A stretch of 56,351 bases of DNA from Melioribacter sp051488665 (GTDB lineage Bacteria > Bacteroidota > Ignavibacteria > Ignavibacteriales > Melioribacteraceae), in contig NZ_JBPSEG010000016.1 of NCBI RefSeq assembly GCF_051488665.1, positions 1 to 56,351 on the forward strand, written 5' to 3'. Below are positions 36,313 to 43,832 of the stretch, piece after piece (within the stretch, counting starts at the first letter, position 1; the number at the start of each line of letters is the position of its first letter). The translations under genes and the position numbers were made by a program. Below the pieces are notes generated by a model. The model was not told the origin of the DNA. It did not search any database and saw only the letters and a list, made by a program, of their open reading frames with translations.

Positions 36313-37266
36313 ATGGAAAATCATTTCGACGTTATTGTTATAGGAGCGGGAGCGGCGGGACTGACCGCCGGAATCTATTTGTCGAGAGCAAAAGTTAACA
36401 CTCTAATTCTGAACGAAGGAGCTGTCGGCGGACAAATGGTATTGACGCACGAGATAGCCAATTATCCGGGAGTCGATTCGATAAGCGGTTATCAACTGGC
36501 GAGAAACATGAAAAACCAGGCTCTTAAATTCGGAGCCAAAATTAAATCGAATGTTAAAATAAACGACATTAAACTCGAAGGCGAAGTAAAGTCCGTCGGG
36601 TTAACCAACGGAGAAGTTTATACTTCCGATGCATTGATTATTGCTACGGGAGGACGTTCGAGAACTCTTGGCGTTCCGGGAGAAGATAAATTCAAAGGGA
36701 TGGGAATTTCGTATTGCGCCACGTGCGACGGCGACTTTTTTCAGGATAAAAAAATTATCGTTGTCGGCGGAGGAAATTCCGCACTGGAGGAAGCCGTTGC
36801 GCTTACAAAGTACGCATCGTCTGTTACTGTCGTGCATCAATTCGACCATTTCCAGGCATTCGAGCATTATGTGGAAGAAGCGCGTAATAATCCCGGAATC
36901 AATTTTATTATGGAGTCGAAAATCGAGGAGTTTATAGGCGACGAAAGATTGAATGCCGTCAAAATCAGAAATCAACGTACAGGCGAAATTTCAGAAATGG
37001 AAATCGACGGAGTTTTTATTTTTATCGGATACGTGCCGAACACCGAAATGTTCAAAGGCGTGCTCGAATTGAACGACTACGGCGAAATTGTAGTCGATAA
37101 AAATATGTCGACAAATATAAAAGGCGTTTTTGCCGCGGGCGACTCGATTGCCAAAAGATTTCGTCAGGTTACAACGGCGGTAGGAGACGGAACTGTCGCG
37201 GCTTTGAGCGCCGCCGAATATCTAAACAATTTGAAAAAGTCGAAAGCTGAACCGGTCAATTCCTGA
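36313..37266 (+). CDS. trxB: Thioredoxin-reductase-like flavoprotein lacking the NADPH arginine motif
   Basis: 317 residues, FAD-dependent. FAD motif DVIVIGAGAAGLTAGIYLS, redox-active CATC at 135-138, second Rossmann motif VVGGGNSALEEAV, and the C-terminal GVFAAGDSIAKRFRQVTTA. Length matches low-molecular-weight TrxB. At the place where E. coli TrxB has HRRxxxR for the NADPH 2'-phosphate, this protein has H175-QFDHFQ, so all three arginines are missing. It may therefore use NADH, another flavin route or ferredoxin. It sits next to the atypical thioredoxin gene, its likely substrate. Confidence 0.88.
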   Translation: MENHFDVIVIGAGAAGLTAGIYLSRAKVNTLILNEGAVGGQMVLTHEIANYPGVDSISGYQLARNMKNQALKFGAKIKSNVKINDIKLEGEVKSVGLTNGEVYTSDALIIATGGRSRTLGVPGEDKFKGMGISYCATCDGDFFQDKKIIVVGGGNSALEEAVALTKYASSVTVVHQFDHFQAFEHYVEEARNNPGINFIMESKIEEFIGDERLNAVKIRNQRTGEISEMEIDGVFIFIGYVPNTEMFKGVLELNDYGEIVVDKNMSTNIKGVFAAGDSIAKRFRQVTTAVGDGTVAALSAAEYLNNLKKSKAEPVNS

Positions 37267-37274
37267 CCGGTTCA
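37248..37274. terminator. Shared hairpin holding both stop codons of convergent genes
   Basis: TGAACCGGTCA (37248-37258) and TGACCGGTTCA (37264-37274) form an 11-bp perfect stem with a 5-nt loop. The + strand reductase stop (37264-37266) lies in one arm and the - strand methyltransferase stop (37272-37274) in the same arm. It probably works as a compact bidirectional terminator, although T-runs are weak. Confidence 0.65.
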
Positions 37275-37868
37275 AACTTTAATTCCGGTAAAACGTATTA
37301 CCGAGGCTTTTCCCTGATGTCCTTTGCCCTCGTTGAGTACGACAATTTCTTTGGCGAAATATTCGAAGTCGAGATCGATGAAATCCTCGGCTATATCTTC
37401 CAGGGAATAGAGGGCGGATAAATTTTTCGGACCCCCCGAATCGTAGTTAAGTTGATCCTTCTCAAAAGCTTCCATTATCAATCTGCCCCCTTTTTTCAAA
37501 GCGTCGACAGCCTTTTTATGAATTTCCTTTCTTAAATCTTCTTCGAAATGAAGAAAGAAGAGTCCGACGGCGTCGTACGATTCCGGTTCGGGTTGATAAT
37601 CGCTCAAATCGCAAACCATATAATTTACTGTTACTTTTTTTTCAGCGGCGAGTCGTTCCGCTTTTAATTTGCCGGATTGACTGAAGTCGACCGCATCTAC
37701 TTTCCATCCCAGGCTAGCGGCATAGACGGCGTTTCTTCCTTCGCCTTCGCCCGGCAATAATAGTCTGCCCGGCGTAAGTTTGTCCAGTTGGCTTTTAAAA
37801 AATTCATTCGGTTCTATTCCGTAAATATATTCTTCCGATGAAAATCTTTTGTCCCACAAATCTTTCAT
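37272..37868 (-). CDS. Class I SAM-dependent methyltransferase (TehB/TPMT-like)
   Basis: 198 residues. N-terminus WDKRFSSEEYIYGIEPNEFF is typical of the thiopurine/tellurite-resistance type group. The SAM-binding motif I is modified to LLLPGEGEGRNAVYAA (motif post I VDAVDFS), and DAVGLFFLHF plus GGRLIMEAFE mark motifs II-III. The substrate, possibly a thiol, selenium or tellurium compound or a small molecule, is unknown. GGAGA lies 6 nt before its ATG. It is convergent with the thioredoxin reductase gene. Confidence 0.8.
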   Translation of the reverse strand: MKDLWDKRFSSEEYIYGIEPNEFFKSQLDKLTPGRLLLPGEGEGRNAVYAASLGWKVDAVDFSQSGKLKAERLAAEKKVTVNYMVCDLSDYQPEPESYDAVGLFFLHFEEDLRKEIHKKAVDALKKGGRLIMEAFEKDQLNYDSGGPKNLSALYSLEDIAEDFIDLDFEYFAKEIVVLNEGKGHQGKASVIRFTGIKV

Positions 37869-37941
37869 ATTGATTCTCCGTAATTGATGAACAGCGGTTT
37901 ATTTGGTATTTTTACGTAGTTAAAATAAAAAAATAATCGAA

Positions 37942-38304
37942 TTGATTGATACATCGAAAATAATAATTGTAGGGGATCGCGTTTTAATAAAACCGGAAGA
38001 GAGCGCTTCGAAGACTAATAGCGGTCTTTATTTGCCGCCTGGTGTGCACGAAAAAGAAAAAGTGCAGGGCGGATACGTAATAAAAGTCGGTCCGGGTTAT
38101 CCGATGGGCGTTCCGGTTGAAGACGACGAACCCTGGAAAGAACGCAAGCCGATAAAATACTTTCCGCTTCAGGCTCGCGAGGGTGACTATGCTGTCTTTC
38201 TAAGAAAAGAAGCGGTAGAAGTCGAAATCGACGGCGAAAAATTAGTCGTGGTTCCTCAGGCGGCTATTTTAATTCTCTATCGGGATGAAGATTTGCTCGC
38301 GTAG
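37942..38304 (+). CDS. GroES-like co-chaperonin paralogue, TTG start
   Basis: 120 residues, longer than the usual ~95. GroES features: IIIVGDRVLIKPEES, a mobile-loop-like SKTNSGLYLPPGVHEKEKVQGG, VIKVGPG, and the C-terminal VVPQAAILILY. A central insertion (PMGVPVEDDEPWKERKPIKY) replaces the roof loop. The only plausible start in frame is TTG; no Shine-Dalgarno is seen. No groEL is adjacent, so this is probably a second, divergent GroES rather than the housekeeping one. After it comes a repeat-rich intergenic region. Confidence 0.8.
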   Translation: MIDTSKIIIVGDRVLIKPEESASKTNSGLYLPPGVHEKEKVQGGYVIKVGPGYPMGVPVEDDEPWKERKPIKYFPLQAREGDYAVFLRKEAVEVEIDGEKLVVVPQAAILILYRDEDLLA

Positions 38305-38351
38305 TTTTTGGGTTCAACGTTCTTGGTTTTGGAGTTCAAGGGTGTTGTGTA

Positions 38352-38384
38352 ATTAGGGATTAGGGATTAGGGGTTAGGGATTAG
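38352..38384. repeat. Heptamer tandem repeat (ATTAGGG-like)
   Basis: About four and a half consecutive copies of ATTAGGG/GGTTAGG with one variant copy. No function is evident; similar short tandem repeats occur in intergenic repeat clusters. Confidence 0.75.
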
Positions 38385-38558
38385 TGATCAGAAATTCTTT
38401 TTTTTGATAGACAATAGCCGATAGTTTTGACGTATAAAATGCGCTTTTTTTACAAAGAACATTGAGCCCCAGCGCTCCTAACGCCCGCACTTCAGCGCTC
38501 CCGCACTAAGAACTCCCAAACCCCCGCACACCCGCACACCCGAACCGGGAATGTCCCT

Positions 38559-38878
38559 GTCTTTGCGAGGAGCGAGCAAAGCGAGCGACGAAGCAAACTC
38601 ATATTAATTTAAGCAGAGATTACTTCGCCCGCTTACAGCGGGACTCGTAATGACAAATAGCGAAAAGAAATCTATACTGCGCCAGCTACTGAAAAAAGCA
38701 AACTCTGAAAAGACGACCGTCTTTGCGACCCCGCAAAATGCGGGGGAAGCAAACTCAATTTAAACCGCTGAGCGCTCGAAAAGCGCAAAGGACACAGTCT
38801 TTCCGAATCCGCCAACATTAATGAAGATAATATTCCACGCTGTCTTTCTGAACCCGCCAACGGCGGGTGAAGAATCTC
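38559..38878. repeat. Left copy of 320-bp direct repeat
   Basis: Matches 41895-42214 over 320 bp with about ten mismatches by eye and no net indel. It is built from smaller dispersed units, each with a palindromic core: GGAGCGAGCAAAGCGAGCGA, CCCGCTTACAGCGGGA, CCCCGCAAAATGCGGGG and CCCGCCAACGGCGGG, with repeated ends GTCTTT and AAGCAAACTC or GAAGAATCTC. Such units resemble dispersed REP-like intergenic repeats. Confidence 0.92.
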
Positions 38879-39041
38879 AATTCTTGAGAACCGAAACGCC
38901 GGATGGACTGCAGACCAAATGACAAAGAATAAAAAAGCATTAAATTTAAATGAGAGAGTTGATTTTTTTTTTTCTAATTGTTATTATCTTGTCAAAGTAA
39001 AGTTAATTAGTTTAATACGAGGGTAAAACGGGGGCAATCCG

Positions 39042-40058
39042 ATGAAAAACCTGATAAAATCATTTCTTATTGTAGTAATGCTACTTGTAAATTCCTGCGG
39101 AGAAGGAATAACCGAACCCGAACCGGGAAGAAGGGATTATGTATGGGAGGTGGATGAAATTAATCCGGGTTATGAATCATTATACCTGGGAAGAATTTGG
39201 GGAAGTTCTCCGAATAATGTCTGGGCGGTCGGTTCAAGCAGCTGGTCTGCAACAAGTATATGGCATTATGATGGAATTAAATGGGAAACCGATTCGATTC
39301 CGAGAAAAGTAGATCCTTTTGCTGTATTTGGGCTGTTACCAAACGAAGTGTGGTTGGGTAATGCGAACAATACTATTTGGAAATACAATGGAAGATCATG
39401 GTACCAATTCGGAGAATATGCAATTGAATCAAGTTACGATAATATGGTAATCAATTATATGGATGGAATTTCAAGAGATAATATTTATGCTGTAGGCGGA
39501 TTCATGAGGATTAATTCATATCATAGTAAAGCACTAATTATGAAATTTAACGGAATTGAGTGGAGTTTTATAAACATTCCTCAAACGGATGTTGTATTTA
39601 CTGTAGTTGCAGTTGAACCCGGCTCAAATATTCTGATAATTGGAGGAATGGTGTTTGATCCAAAAGGATTTATAGCAAAAGTATACTGTTGGGATGGTAA
39701 AGAATTAAAGGAAATATTTTCATCCTTGGGAGGGTGGACATTTGTGGTAAGACTCGGCAATGAAATATTTATTTCCCATTCTTCGCAAATTTATAAGTAT
39801 TCAGATAAGAAATTAACGCTTTGGATGGATAATAGTGGTAAAGGAATAAACGGTAATATAATTTGCGGGAGAAGCAGAAATGATTTTTTTATAGGAGGTA
39901 ATAATGGGATTTATCATTTTAATGGAAAGGACTGTGTGGTTATATATAAAACAAATTTAACAATAGAGAGAGGAGTGATAGTCAGGGACAACGTTTTTTT
40001 TATTGGAATTGATTATTTCAATGGTAAAAATTACATATTACACGGCAAACTAAAGTAG
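39042..40058 (+). CDS. Lipoprotein with beta-propeller-like repeats, AT-rich
   Basis: 338 residues. N-terminus MKNLIKSFLIVVMLLVNSC carries a lipobox with Cys19, so it is membrane anchored. Repeated short motifs SPNNVWAVG, LPNEVWLGN, SRDNIYAVGG, SRNDFFIGGN with intervening Trp-rich strands (WHYDGIKWE, WKYNGRSWY, MKFNGIEWSF) predict a beta-propeller of the kind seen in secreted Bacteroidota proteins. Function unknown. Base composition is clearly more AT-rich than flanking genes. It is the first gene inside the 320-bp direct-repeat pair. GGGGGC before the ATG is a plausible ribosome-binding site. Confidence 0.75.
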   Translation: MKNLIKSFLIVVMLLVNSCGEGITEPEPGRRDYVWEVDEINPGYESLYLGRIWGSSPNNVWAVGSSSWSATSIWHYDGIKWETDSIPRKVDPFAVFGLLPNEVWLGNANNTIWKYNGRSWYQFGEYAIESSYDNMVINYMDGISRDNIYAVGGFMRINSYHSKALIMKFNGIEWSFINIPQTDVVFTVVAVEPGSNILIIGGMVFDPKGFIAKVYCWDGKELKEIFSSLGGWTFVVRLGNEIFISHSSQIYKYSDKKLTLWMDNSGKGINGNIICGRSRNDFFIGGNNGIYHFNGKDCVVIYKTNLTIERGVIVRDNVFFIGIDYFNGKNYILHGKLK

Positions 40059-40080
40059 GAGGCGTGAGTAAATAAATTAA

Positions 40081-40105
40081 GAGAGGGTGATTGCGGCACC
40101 CTCTC
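40081..40105. terminator. Hairpin after lipoprotein gene
   Basis: GAGAGGGTG (40081-40089) pairs with CACCCTCTC (40097-40105), a 9-bp perfect stem. No T-run follows on the + strand, so it may be only an mRNA-stabilising hairpin or part of the composite structure that continues to 40170. Confidence 0.5.
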
Positions 40106-40111
40106 AAAGAA

Positions 40112-40170
40112 TGCAAATAAAATCAGGCTGCTCACCTAAGCCTTAATTGGTTAAGGCATTTTTATTTGCA
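40112..40170 (+). terminator. Nested inverted repeats with T-tract terminator
   Basis: GCCTTAA (40140-40146), loop TTGG region, TTAAGGC (40151-40157) and then ATTTTTATTT form a textbook intrinsic terminator. An outer 11-bp perfect inverted repeat TGCAAATAAAA (40112-40122) / TTTTATTTGCA (40160-40170) encloses it. It probably ends the lipoprotein transcript. Confidence 0.8.
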
Positions 40171-40216
40171 AAATAAAGGTATATAATTTTTTAATCTTTT
40201 TAAACAGGGATGAAAT

Positions 40217-41755
40217 ATGAAAAAGGTTATTTTTTCTATGTTTGTTACATTATTAATTGTAGCTTCTTCCAATAATTTATACTCACAACTAATTAGTTTT
40301 GAACCTAACAACGGAGATGTTTACATATGCCCCGATACAAATTCAACGGTAAGAATAAACTTAATTTGGACTTGGATGATAAGTTCTTATCCCCCTAATA
40401 TTACTTACGCAGCTTATGCAAAACTTATTACAGGTACGCAGGTTTATTATTCAAATGTAAAAGGTACTAATAGAGGATCTTTCCCGGAATATTTTAATTT
40501 ATCTTCCGGGACATATACTTGGACAATGGAATTATATGAGCTTTTTAACGAACAAGAAGGTTTTGTGAAAACAGCATCTCTTACAAATACTTTTTATGTA
40601 AAATATAAGTTATATGTAGCAAATAACTTTTCCTCAGGCATAATTAAAGTAGATGGCTTACTAGTACAATCAGGCTCAAGTGTTATCAAATCCTTAAATG
40701 AAAGTATAGCAGTTGAAGCGATTGACCAAGAAGATGCTCAAGGTTATAATAGGATTTGGAACACAAATGGGTCAAATAACAGTTACTGGTTTATCCATAA
40801 TATTAAAATTGCGGGTGCTACTTCCCGTAATTATTCATATGCAGTGAAGGATAATGATAACGGTGCAACATTAATGGCAGATCTTAAGAAGGTTTGCAAC
40901 GTAACCTTCGAGAATAATTTCACGAGCGTGGGCAACGGAGGCACGATTAAAGTCAACGGGGTTCAATACAGTTCTCCCACGTCCCAATTTCAGGTCGTGG
41001 AAGGCAACACAATAACAGCCGAGGCTGAATATTATTACCACATAAACGGCATTAACTATACTTTCCTTAATTGGAGCGACGGATCGACTTCGCTCAGCCA
41101 TGCGTTTTCGATTAGTCAGCACGAAGCAATAAAAGCAAATTACAGAGGCAAGCCGACAAACAACGGCGAGTATATCCATTTCGGAACGCAGGTGGGACAA
41201 CCCATAGTAATATACTGGACGGATAATCCGAATGCGAACGTAACTCAATATCAAATATGGAGAAAAGTAAAGCATAACGGAGTAATGGGTAGCGAACAAT
41301 TAATTGCAACGGTAAGCAGAGGAACGGGACAATATACCGACCGCGATTACGTATTGACGTCGGGTTACACTGACGACATAATCTACTACGATGTCAGGGG
41401 CTATTATTCGGTGGAAGGCACGTATTCCGATCCGGATTACGTATCGGTCTACGGCGCCGAGCCGCTTTATAAGTCGGGTTTATCGGGAAAGCCTGCGGAG
41501 TATTCGATCGGCGCATATCCGAATCCGTTTAATCCGGCAACCACAATAAAATATCAATTGCCGGAGAGAGGACACGTGACGATAAAGTTATATGACGTAA
41601 CGGGCAAAGAGGTAAAGGAGCTGGTAAACGAGATAAGAGATTCGGGATATTATGAAGTAGAGTTGAACGGAAAAGATTTGTCGAGCGGAGTTTATATATG
41701 CACGATAAAAGCGAACAAATATAACAAGAGCATAAAACTGATGATGGTAAAATGA
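40217..41755 (+). CDS. Mosaic secreted protein with T9SS sorting domain
   Basis: 512 residues; signal peptide FSMFVTLLIVASSNNLYSQ. Two related beta-sandwich domains follow each other: about 130-220 (YVANNFSSGIIKVDGLLV) and 226-310 (VTFENNFTSVGNGGTIKVNG, LNWSDGSTSLSHAFS, EAIKANY). A fibronectin-III-like domain (about 315-410) and a T9SS type A sorting domain (about 428-512; IGAYPNPFNPATTIKYQLP, SSGVYICTIKA) complete it. The first ~225 codons are AT-rich like the lipoprotein gene; from about 40890 the composition returns to that of the genome. Function unknown. It ends before a hairpin. Confidence 0.8.
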   Translation: MKKVIFSMFVTLLIVASSNNLYSQLISFEPNNGDVYICPDTNSTVRINLIWTWMISSYPPNITYAAYAKLITGTQVYYSNVKGTNRGSFPEYFNLSSGTYTWTMELYELFNEQEGFVKTASLTNTFYVKYKLYVANNFSSGIIKVDGLLVQSGSSVIKSLNESIAVEAIDQEDAQGYNRIWNTNGSNNSYWFIHNIKIAGATSRNYSYAVKDNDNGATLMADLKKVCNVTFENNFTSVGNGGTIKVNGVQYSSPTSQFQVVEGNTITAEAEYYYHINGINYTFLNWSDGSTSLSHAFSISQHEAIKANYRGKPTNNGEYIHFGTQVGQPIVIYWTDNPNANVTQYQIWRKVKHNGVMGSEQLIATVSRGTGQYTDRDYVLTSGYTDDIIYYDVRGYYSVEGTYSDPDYVSVYGAEPLYKSGLSGKPAEYSIGAYPNPFNPATTIKYQLPERGHVTIKLYDVTGKEVKELVNEIRDSGYYEVELNGKDLSSGVYICTIKANKYNKSIKLMMVK

Positions 41756-41782
41756 TAGAGTATGAATGGGTTTGTTGCAGTT

Positions 41783-41820
41783 ATACAGGGGTTCGTGCGC
41801 TCAGTGCCGGGCCCCTGTAT
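41783..41820 (+). terminator. Hairpin after the mosaic T9SS gene
   Basis: ATACAGGGG (41783-41791) and CCCCTGTAT (41812-41820) form a perfect 9-bp stem with a 20-nt loop followed by TCCCTTGTTTC. It lies 28 bp after the stop codon and is the likely end of that transcript. Confidence 0.6.
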
Positions 41821-41843
41821 TCCCTTGTTTCAAATACAAACTC

Positions 41844-41881
41844 GTCTTTGCTACCCCGCAAAATGCGGGGGAAGCAAACTC
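41844..41881. repeat. Extra copy of a 38-bp dispersed repeat unit
   Basis: Same unit as 38719-38756 (and 42055-42092): GTCTTTGC, then the palindrome CCCCGCAAAATGCGGGG, then AAGCAAACTC. One base differs from the left copy. It shows that the 320-bp repeats are assembled from smaller mobile or amplifiable units. Confidence 0.85.
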
Positions 41882-41894
41882 TAAAAAAAACTTA

Positions 41895-42214
41895 GTCTTT
41901 GCAAGGAGCGAGCAAAGCGAACGACGAAGCAAACTCATATTAATTTAAGCAGAGATTACTTCGCCCGCTTACAGCGGGACTCGTAATGACAAATAGCGAA
42001 AAGAAATCTATACTGCGCCAGCTACTGAAAAAAGCAAACTCTGAAAAGACGACCGTCTTTGCTACCCCGCAAAATGCGGGGGGGGCAAACTCAATTTAAA
42101 CCGCTGAGCGCGCGAAGAGCGCAAAGAATACAGTCTTTCCGAATCCGCCAACATTAATGAAGATAATATTCCACGCTGTCTTTCTGAACCCGCCATCGGC
42201 GGGTGAAGAATCTC
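41895..42214. repeat. Right copy of 320-bp direct repeat
   Basis: Direct repeat of 38559-38878 at a constant offset of 3336 bp. Differences include two A-to-G changes that extend a G-run in the CCCCGCAAAATGCGGGG unit and scattered single substitutions. The two copies bracket exactly the AT-rich two-gene island. Confidence 0.92.
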
Positions 42215-42404
42215 GAAAATCTGCAATGCAGATTCTTCGTCGTCCCGCTATCAGCGGGACTCCTCAGAAGGACAGTTACTTCATTAGTTTCACTATATGC
42301 TTTTGGTTAAGGCGTCGTATCTTTCCGGATCCGACTAAGTGGTAGTTATGTAATTCGATAACGTTACAGAGGCGAGTCAAATCTCGGGCAAAATTGAATG
42401 GCAT

Positions 42405-42433
42405 AAAAAATCCCGCTAAAGCGGGACTTTTTA
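42405..42433. terminator. Bidirectional intrinsic terminator
   Basis: TCCCGC (42411-42416), loop TAAA, GCGGGA (42421-42426), with AAAAAA before and CTTTTTATT after, so T-runs are present for both strands. It probably ends the Nfu gene transcript on the - strand. Confidence 0.85.
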
Positions 42434-42455
42434 TTAATTCTGTATTTGAAATTTA

Positions 42456-43001
42456 TCAGTCGGAAACGACTTCGATTGCGGGATTGACTTCTCGTTTGAG
42501 TAAGTTTTCGATTGCAATCAAAGTGCCTCGTATTGCGCTCGGGCAGCTGCCGCAAGCGCCCTGGTAACGAATTTTGAGCGTATAACCTTCCAATCCTCTT
42601 ATTTCCAATCCTCCGCCGTCGCCTGCAAGCGCAGGGCGCACGCGCGTATTGATTACGTCGTTAATTTTTTTAAGTAATTCGGTTTCTTCTTCCGAACTGA
42701 CTTCGGGCAATTCCGATTCCGGCGGAATCAAAGATTTGTCGAAGTTCTTTATGAATTCAACGAGCGGTTTCTGGATTTGTCCCCACGAAGCCGCCGGTTC
42801 TTTTTCGATAGTGATGAATTTATCCATATAAAAAACCGAAACTACTCCCGGTATTTCGAATATCCCTTTTGCCAGCGGGTCGTTGGCGGCTTCCTCTTTG
42901 CTCTGGAAGCTGCGCGTTTCTTTCTGAAGCAGTTTTTCATTCAATATGAATTTAAGCGCTTGCGGATTCGGCGTTAAATCGACGTCCTGAACCATTAACA
43001 T
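42456..43001 (-). CDS. nfuA: NifU-like (Nfu) iron-sulfur scaffold protein
   Basis: 181 residues. N-terminal Nfu_N domain (about 5-90; TPNPQALKFILNEKLL, GVVSVFYMDKFITIEKE) joined to a C-terminal NifU domain (about 105-178; RPALAGDGGGLEIRGLEG, GACGSCPSA) whose CxxC binds a [4Fe-4S] cluster for transfer to target enzymes. The ATG at 43001 has GGAGAG 8 nt upstream. No other iron-sulfur biogenesis gene is adjacent, but quinolinate synthase in this window is a potential client. Ends at the bidirectional terminator. Confidence 0.92.
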   Translation of the reverse strand: MLMVQDVDLTPNPQALKFILNEKLLQKETRSFQSKEEAANDPLAKGIFEIPGVVSVFYMDKFITIEKEPAASWGQIQKPLVEFIKNFDKSLIPPESELPEVSSEEETELLKKINDVINTRVRPALAGDGGGLEIRGLEGYTLKIRYQGACGSCPSAIRGTLIAIENLLKREVNPAIEVVSD

Positions 43002-43105
43002 TTTTATCTCTCCGTTTTTTATACTAAATAAACGTCCGCAATAGTGCGAAAGTTCTCATTTCATTAACTGCAATCATATGAAAAATCGGACACCTATTCA
43101 AGAAT

Positions 43106-43783
43106 TTATCTTCTGTTGTCGACAATCAGAACAAATTCGCCTTTGAGATTACGCGATCTCGCTACGTTCAGCGCCTCTTCGGCTGAGCCTCTTATAAATT
43201 CTTCGTCTTTTTGAGTTAAATTATAAGCCAATACAACCGGTTTGGAATTTCCGAAATGCCTTGTTATATCTTCCAGTATTTTAATCAGGCGGTAAGGAGT
43301 TTCCATCAGAACTATCAATTCTTTTATTTCTTTCAATCTCATTAAATCGCGGCGGCGCAAATCTTTTTTCGGAGAAATCCACCCGGCGTAGTAGAAACTT
43401 TTTAATTCCAGTCCGGCGCCGGCAAGAGCCGCCATAAGCGAACTGCTTCCGGGAACCGGAATTACTTCAATGCCGCGTTTAACCGCCAGTTGAACCAGCA
43501 ACGTTCCGGGATCGGAAAAGAGCGGCGTGCCGCAATCGGATATCAGCGCAGCCGATTTTGAATTCCGGATTTTTTCGATTAACTCGTAAGAAGTTTCATT
43601 CTCGTTATGTTCGTTGAGCGCGTAAAGATCTTTTTGAATGTCATAATGCGAAAGGAGACGGCGCGCTTCTTTATATTCTTCGCATATTATAAAATTGCAT
43701 TCGCGCAGTATTCTCAATGCCCGCAGGGTTATATCCTCGTAATTACCGATTGGAGTGGAAACTATATATAATTTGGGTTTCAT
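43106..43783 (-). CDS. rsmI: 16S rRNA (cytidine-2'-O)-methyltransferase RsmI
   Basis: 225 residues. It methylates the ribose of C1402 in 16S rRNA. Family marks: LYIVSTPIGNYEDITLRAL, EHNENE, ALISDCGTPLFSDPG, VPVPGSSSLMAALAGAGL. The protein is shorter than E. coli RsmI (286) because the C-terminal helix-turn-helix extension is missing. It lies downstream of proS on the same strand, with a hairpin between, so it may be expressed separately. Confidence 0.93.
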   Translation of the reverse strand: MKPKLYIVSTPIGNYEDITLRALRILRECNFIICEEYKEARRLLSHYDIQKDLYALNEHNENETSYELIEKIRNSKSAALISDCGTPLFSDPGTLLVQLAVKRGIEVIPVPGSSSLMAALAGAGLELKSFYYAGWISPKKDLRRRDLMRLKEIKELIVLMETPYRLIKILEDITRHFGNSKPVVLAYNLTQKDEEFIRGSAEEALNVARSRNLKGEFVLIVDNRR

Positions 43784-43802
43784 TCGTCAACAGGGAAGAA
43801 AT

Positions 43803-43826
43803 GGCGGGAAGAAAAAACTTCCCGCC
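43803..43826 (-). terminator. Hairpin between proS and rsmI
   Basis: GGCGGGAAG (43803-43811) pairs with CTTCCCGCC (43818-43826). On the - strand the loop is TTTTTT and the stem is followed by ATTTCTTCCC. It lies just after the proS stop codon and may terminate or attenuate transcription into rsmI. Confidence 0.65.
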
Positions 43827-43832
43827 GTAAAA

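Larger units (their letters stand above)
38305..39041. other. Repeat-rich non-coding region
   Basis: 737 bp without a credible gene. It contains a short GATTAGG-type tandem repeat (38352-38384), a C-rich low-complexity stretch (about 38461-38550), the left 320-bp direct repeat (38559-38878), and an AT-rich tail before the lipoprotein gene with a run of T (about 38961-38972). Reading frames across it are short and made of repeat sequence. Confidence 0.8.
41756..42455. other. Repeat-rich non-coding region
   Basis: 700 bp without a credible gene. It holds a terminator-like hairpin (41783-41820), an extra 38-bp repeat unit (41844-41881), the right 320-bp direct repeat (41895-42214), an inverted repeat of the GAAGAATCT end with AGATTCTTC (42206-42240), a GTCCCGCT/AGCGGGAC palindrome (about 42243-42261) and the terminator at 42405-42433. 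Confidence 0.8.

Noticed and set aside
41766..41948. 60-codon frame after the mosaic T9SS gene (also 42157-42345 and 38672-38860)
   Set aside because: Made of dispersed repeat units, not conserved coding sequence.
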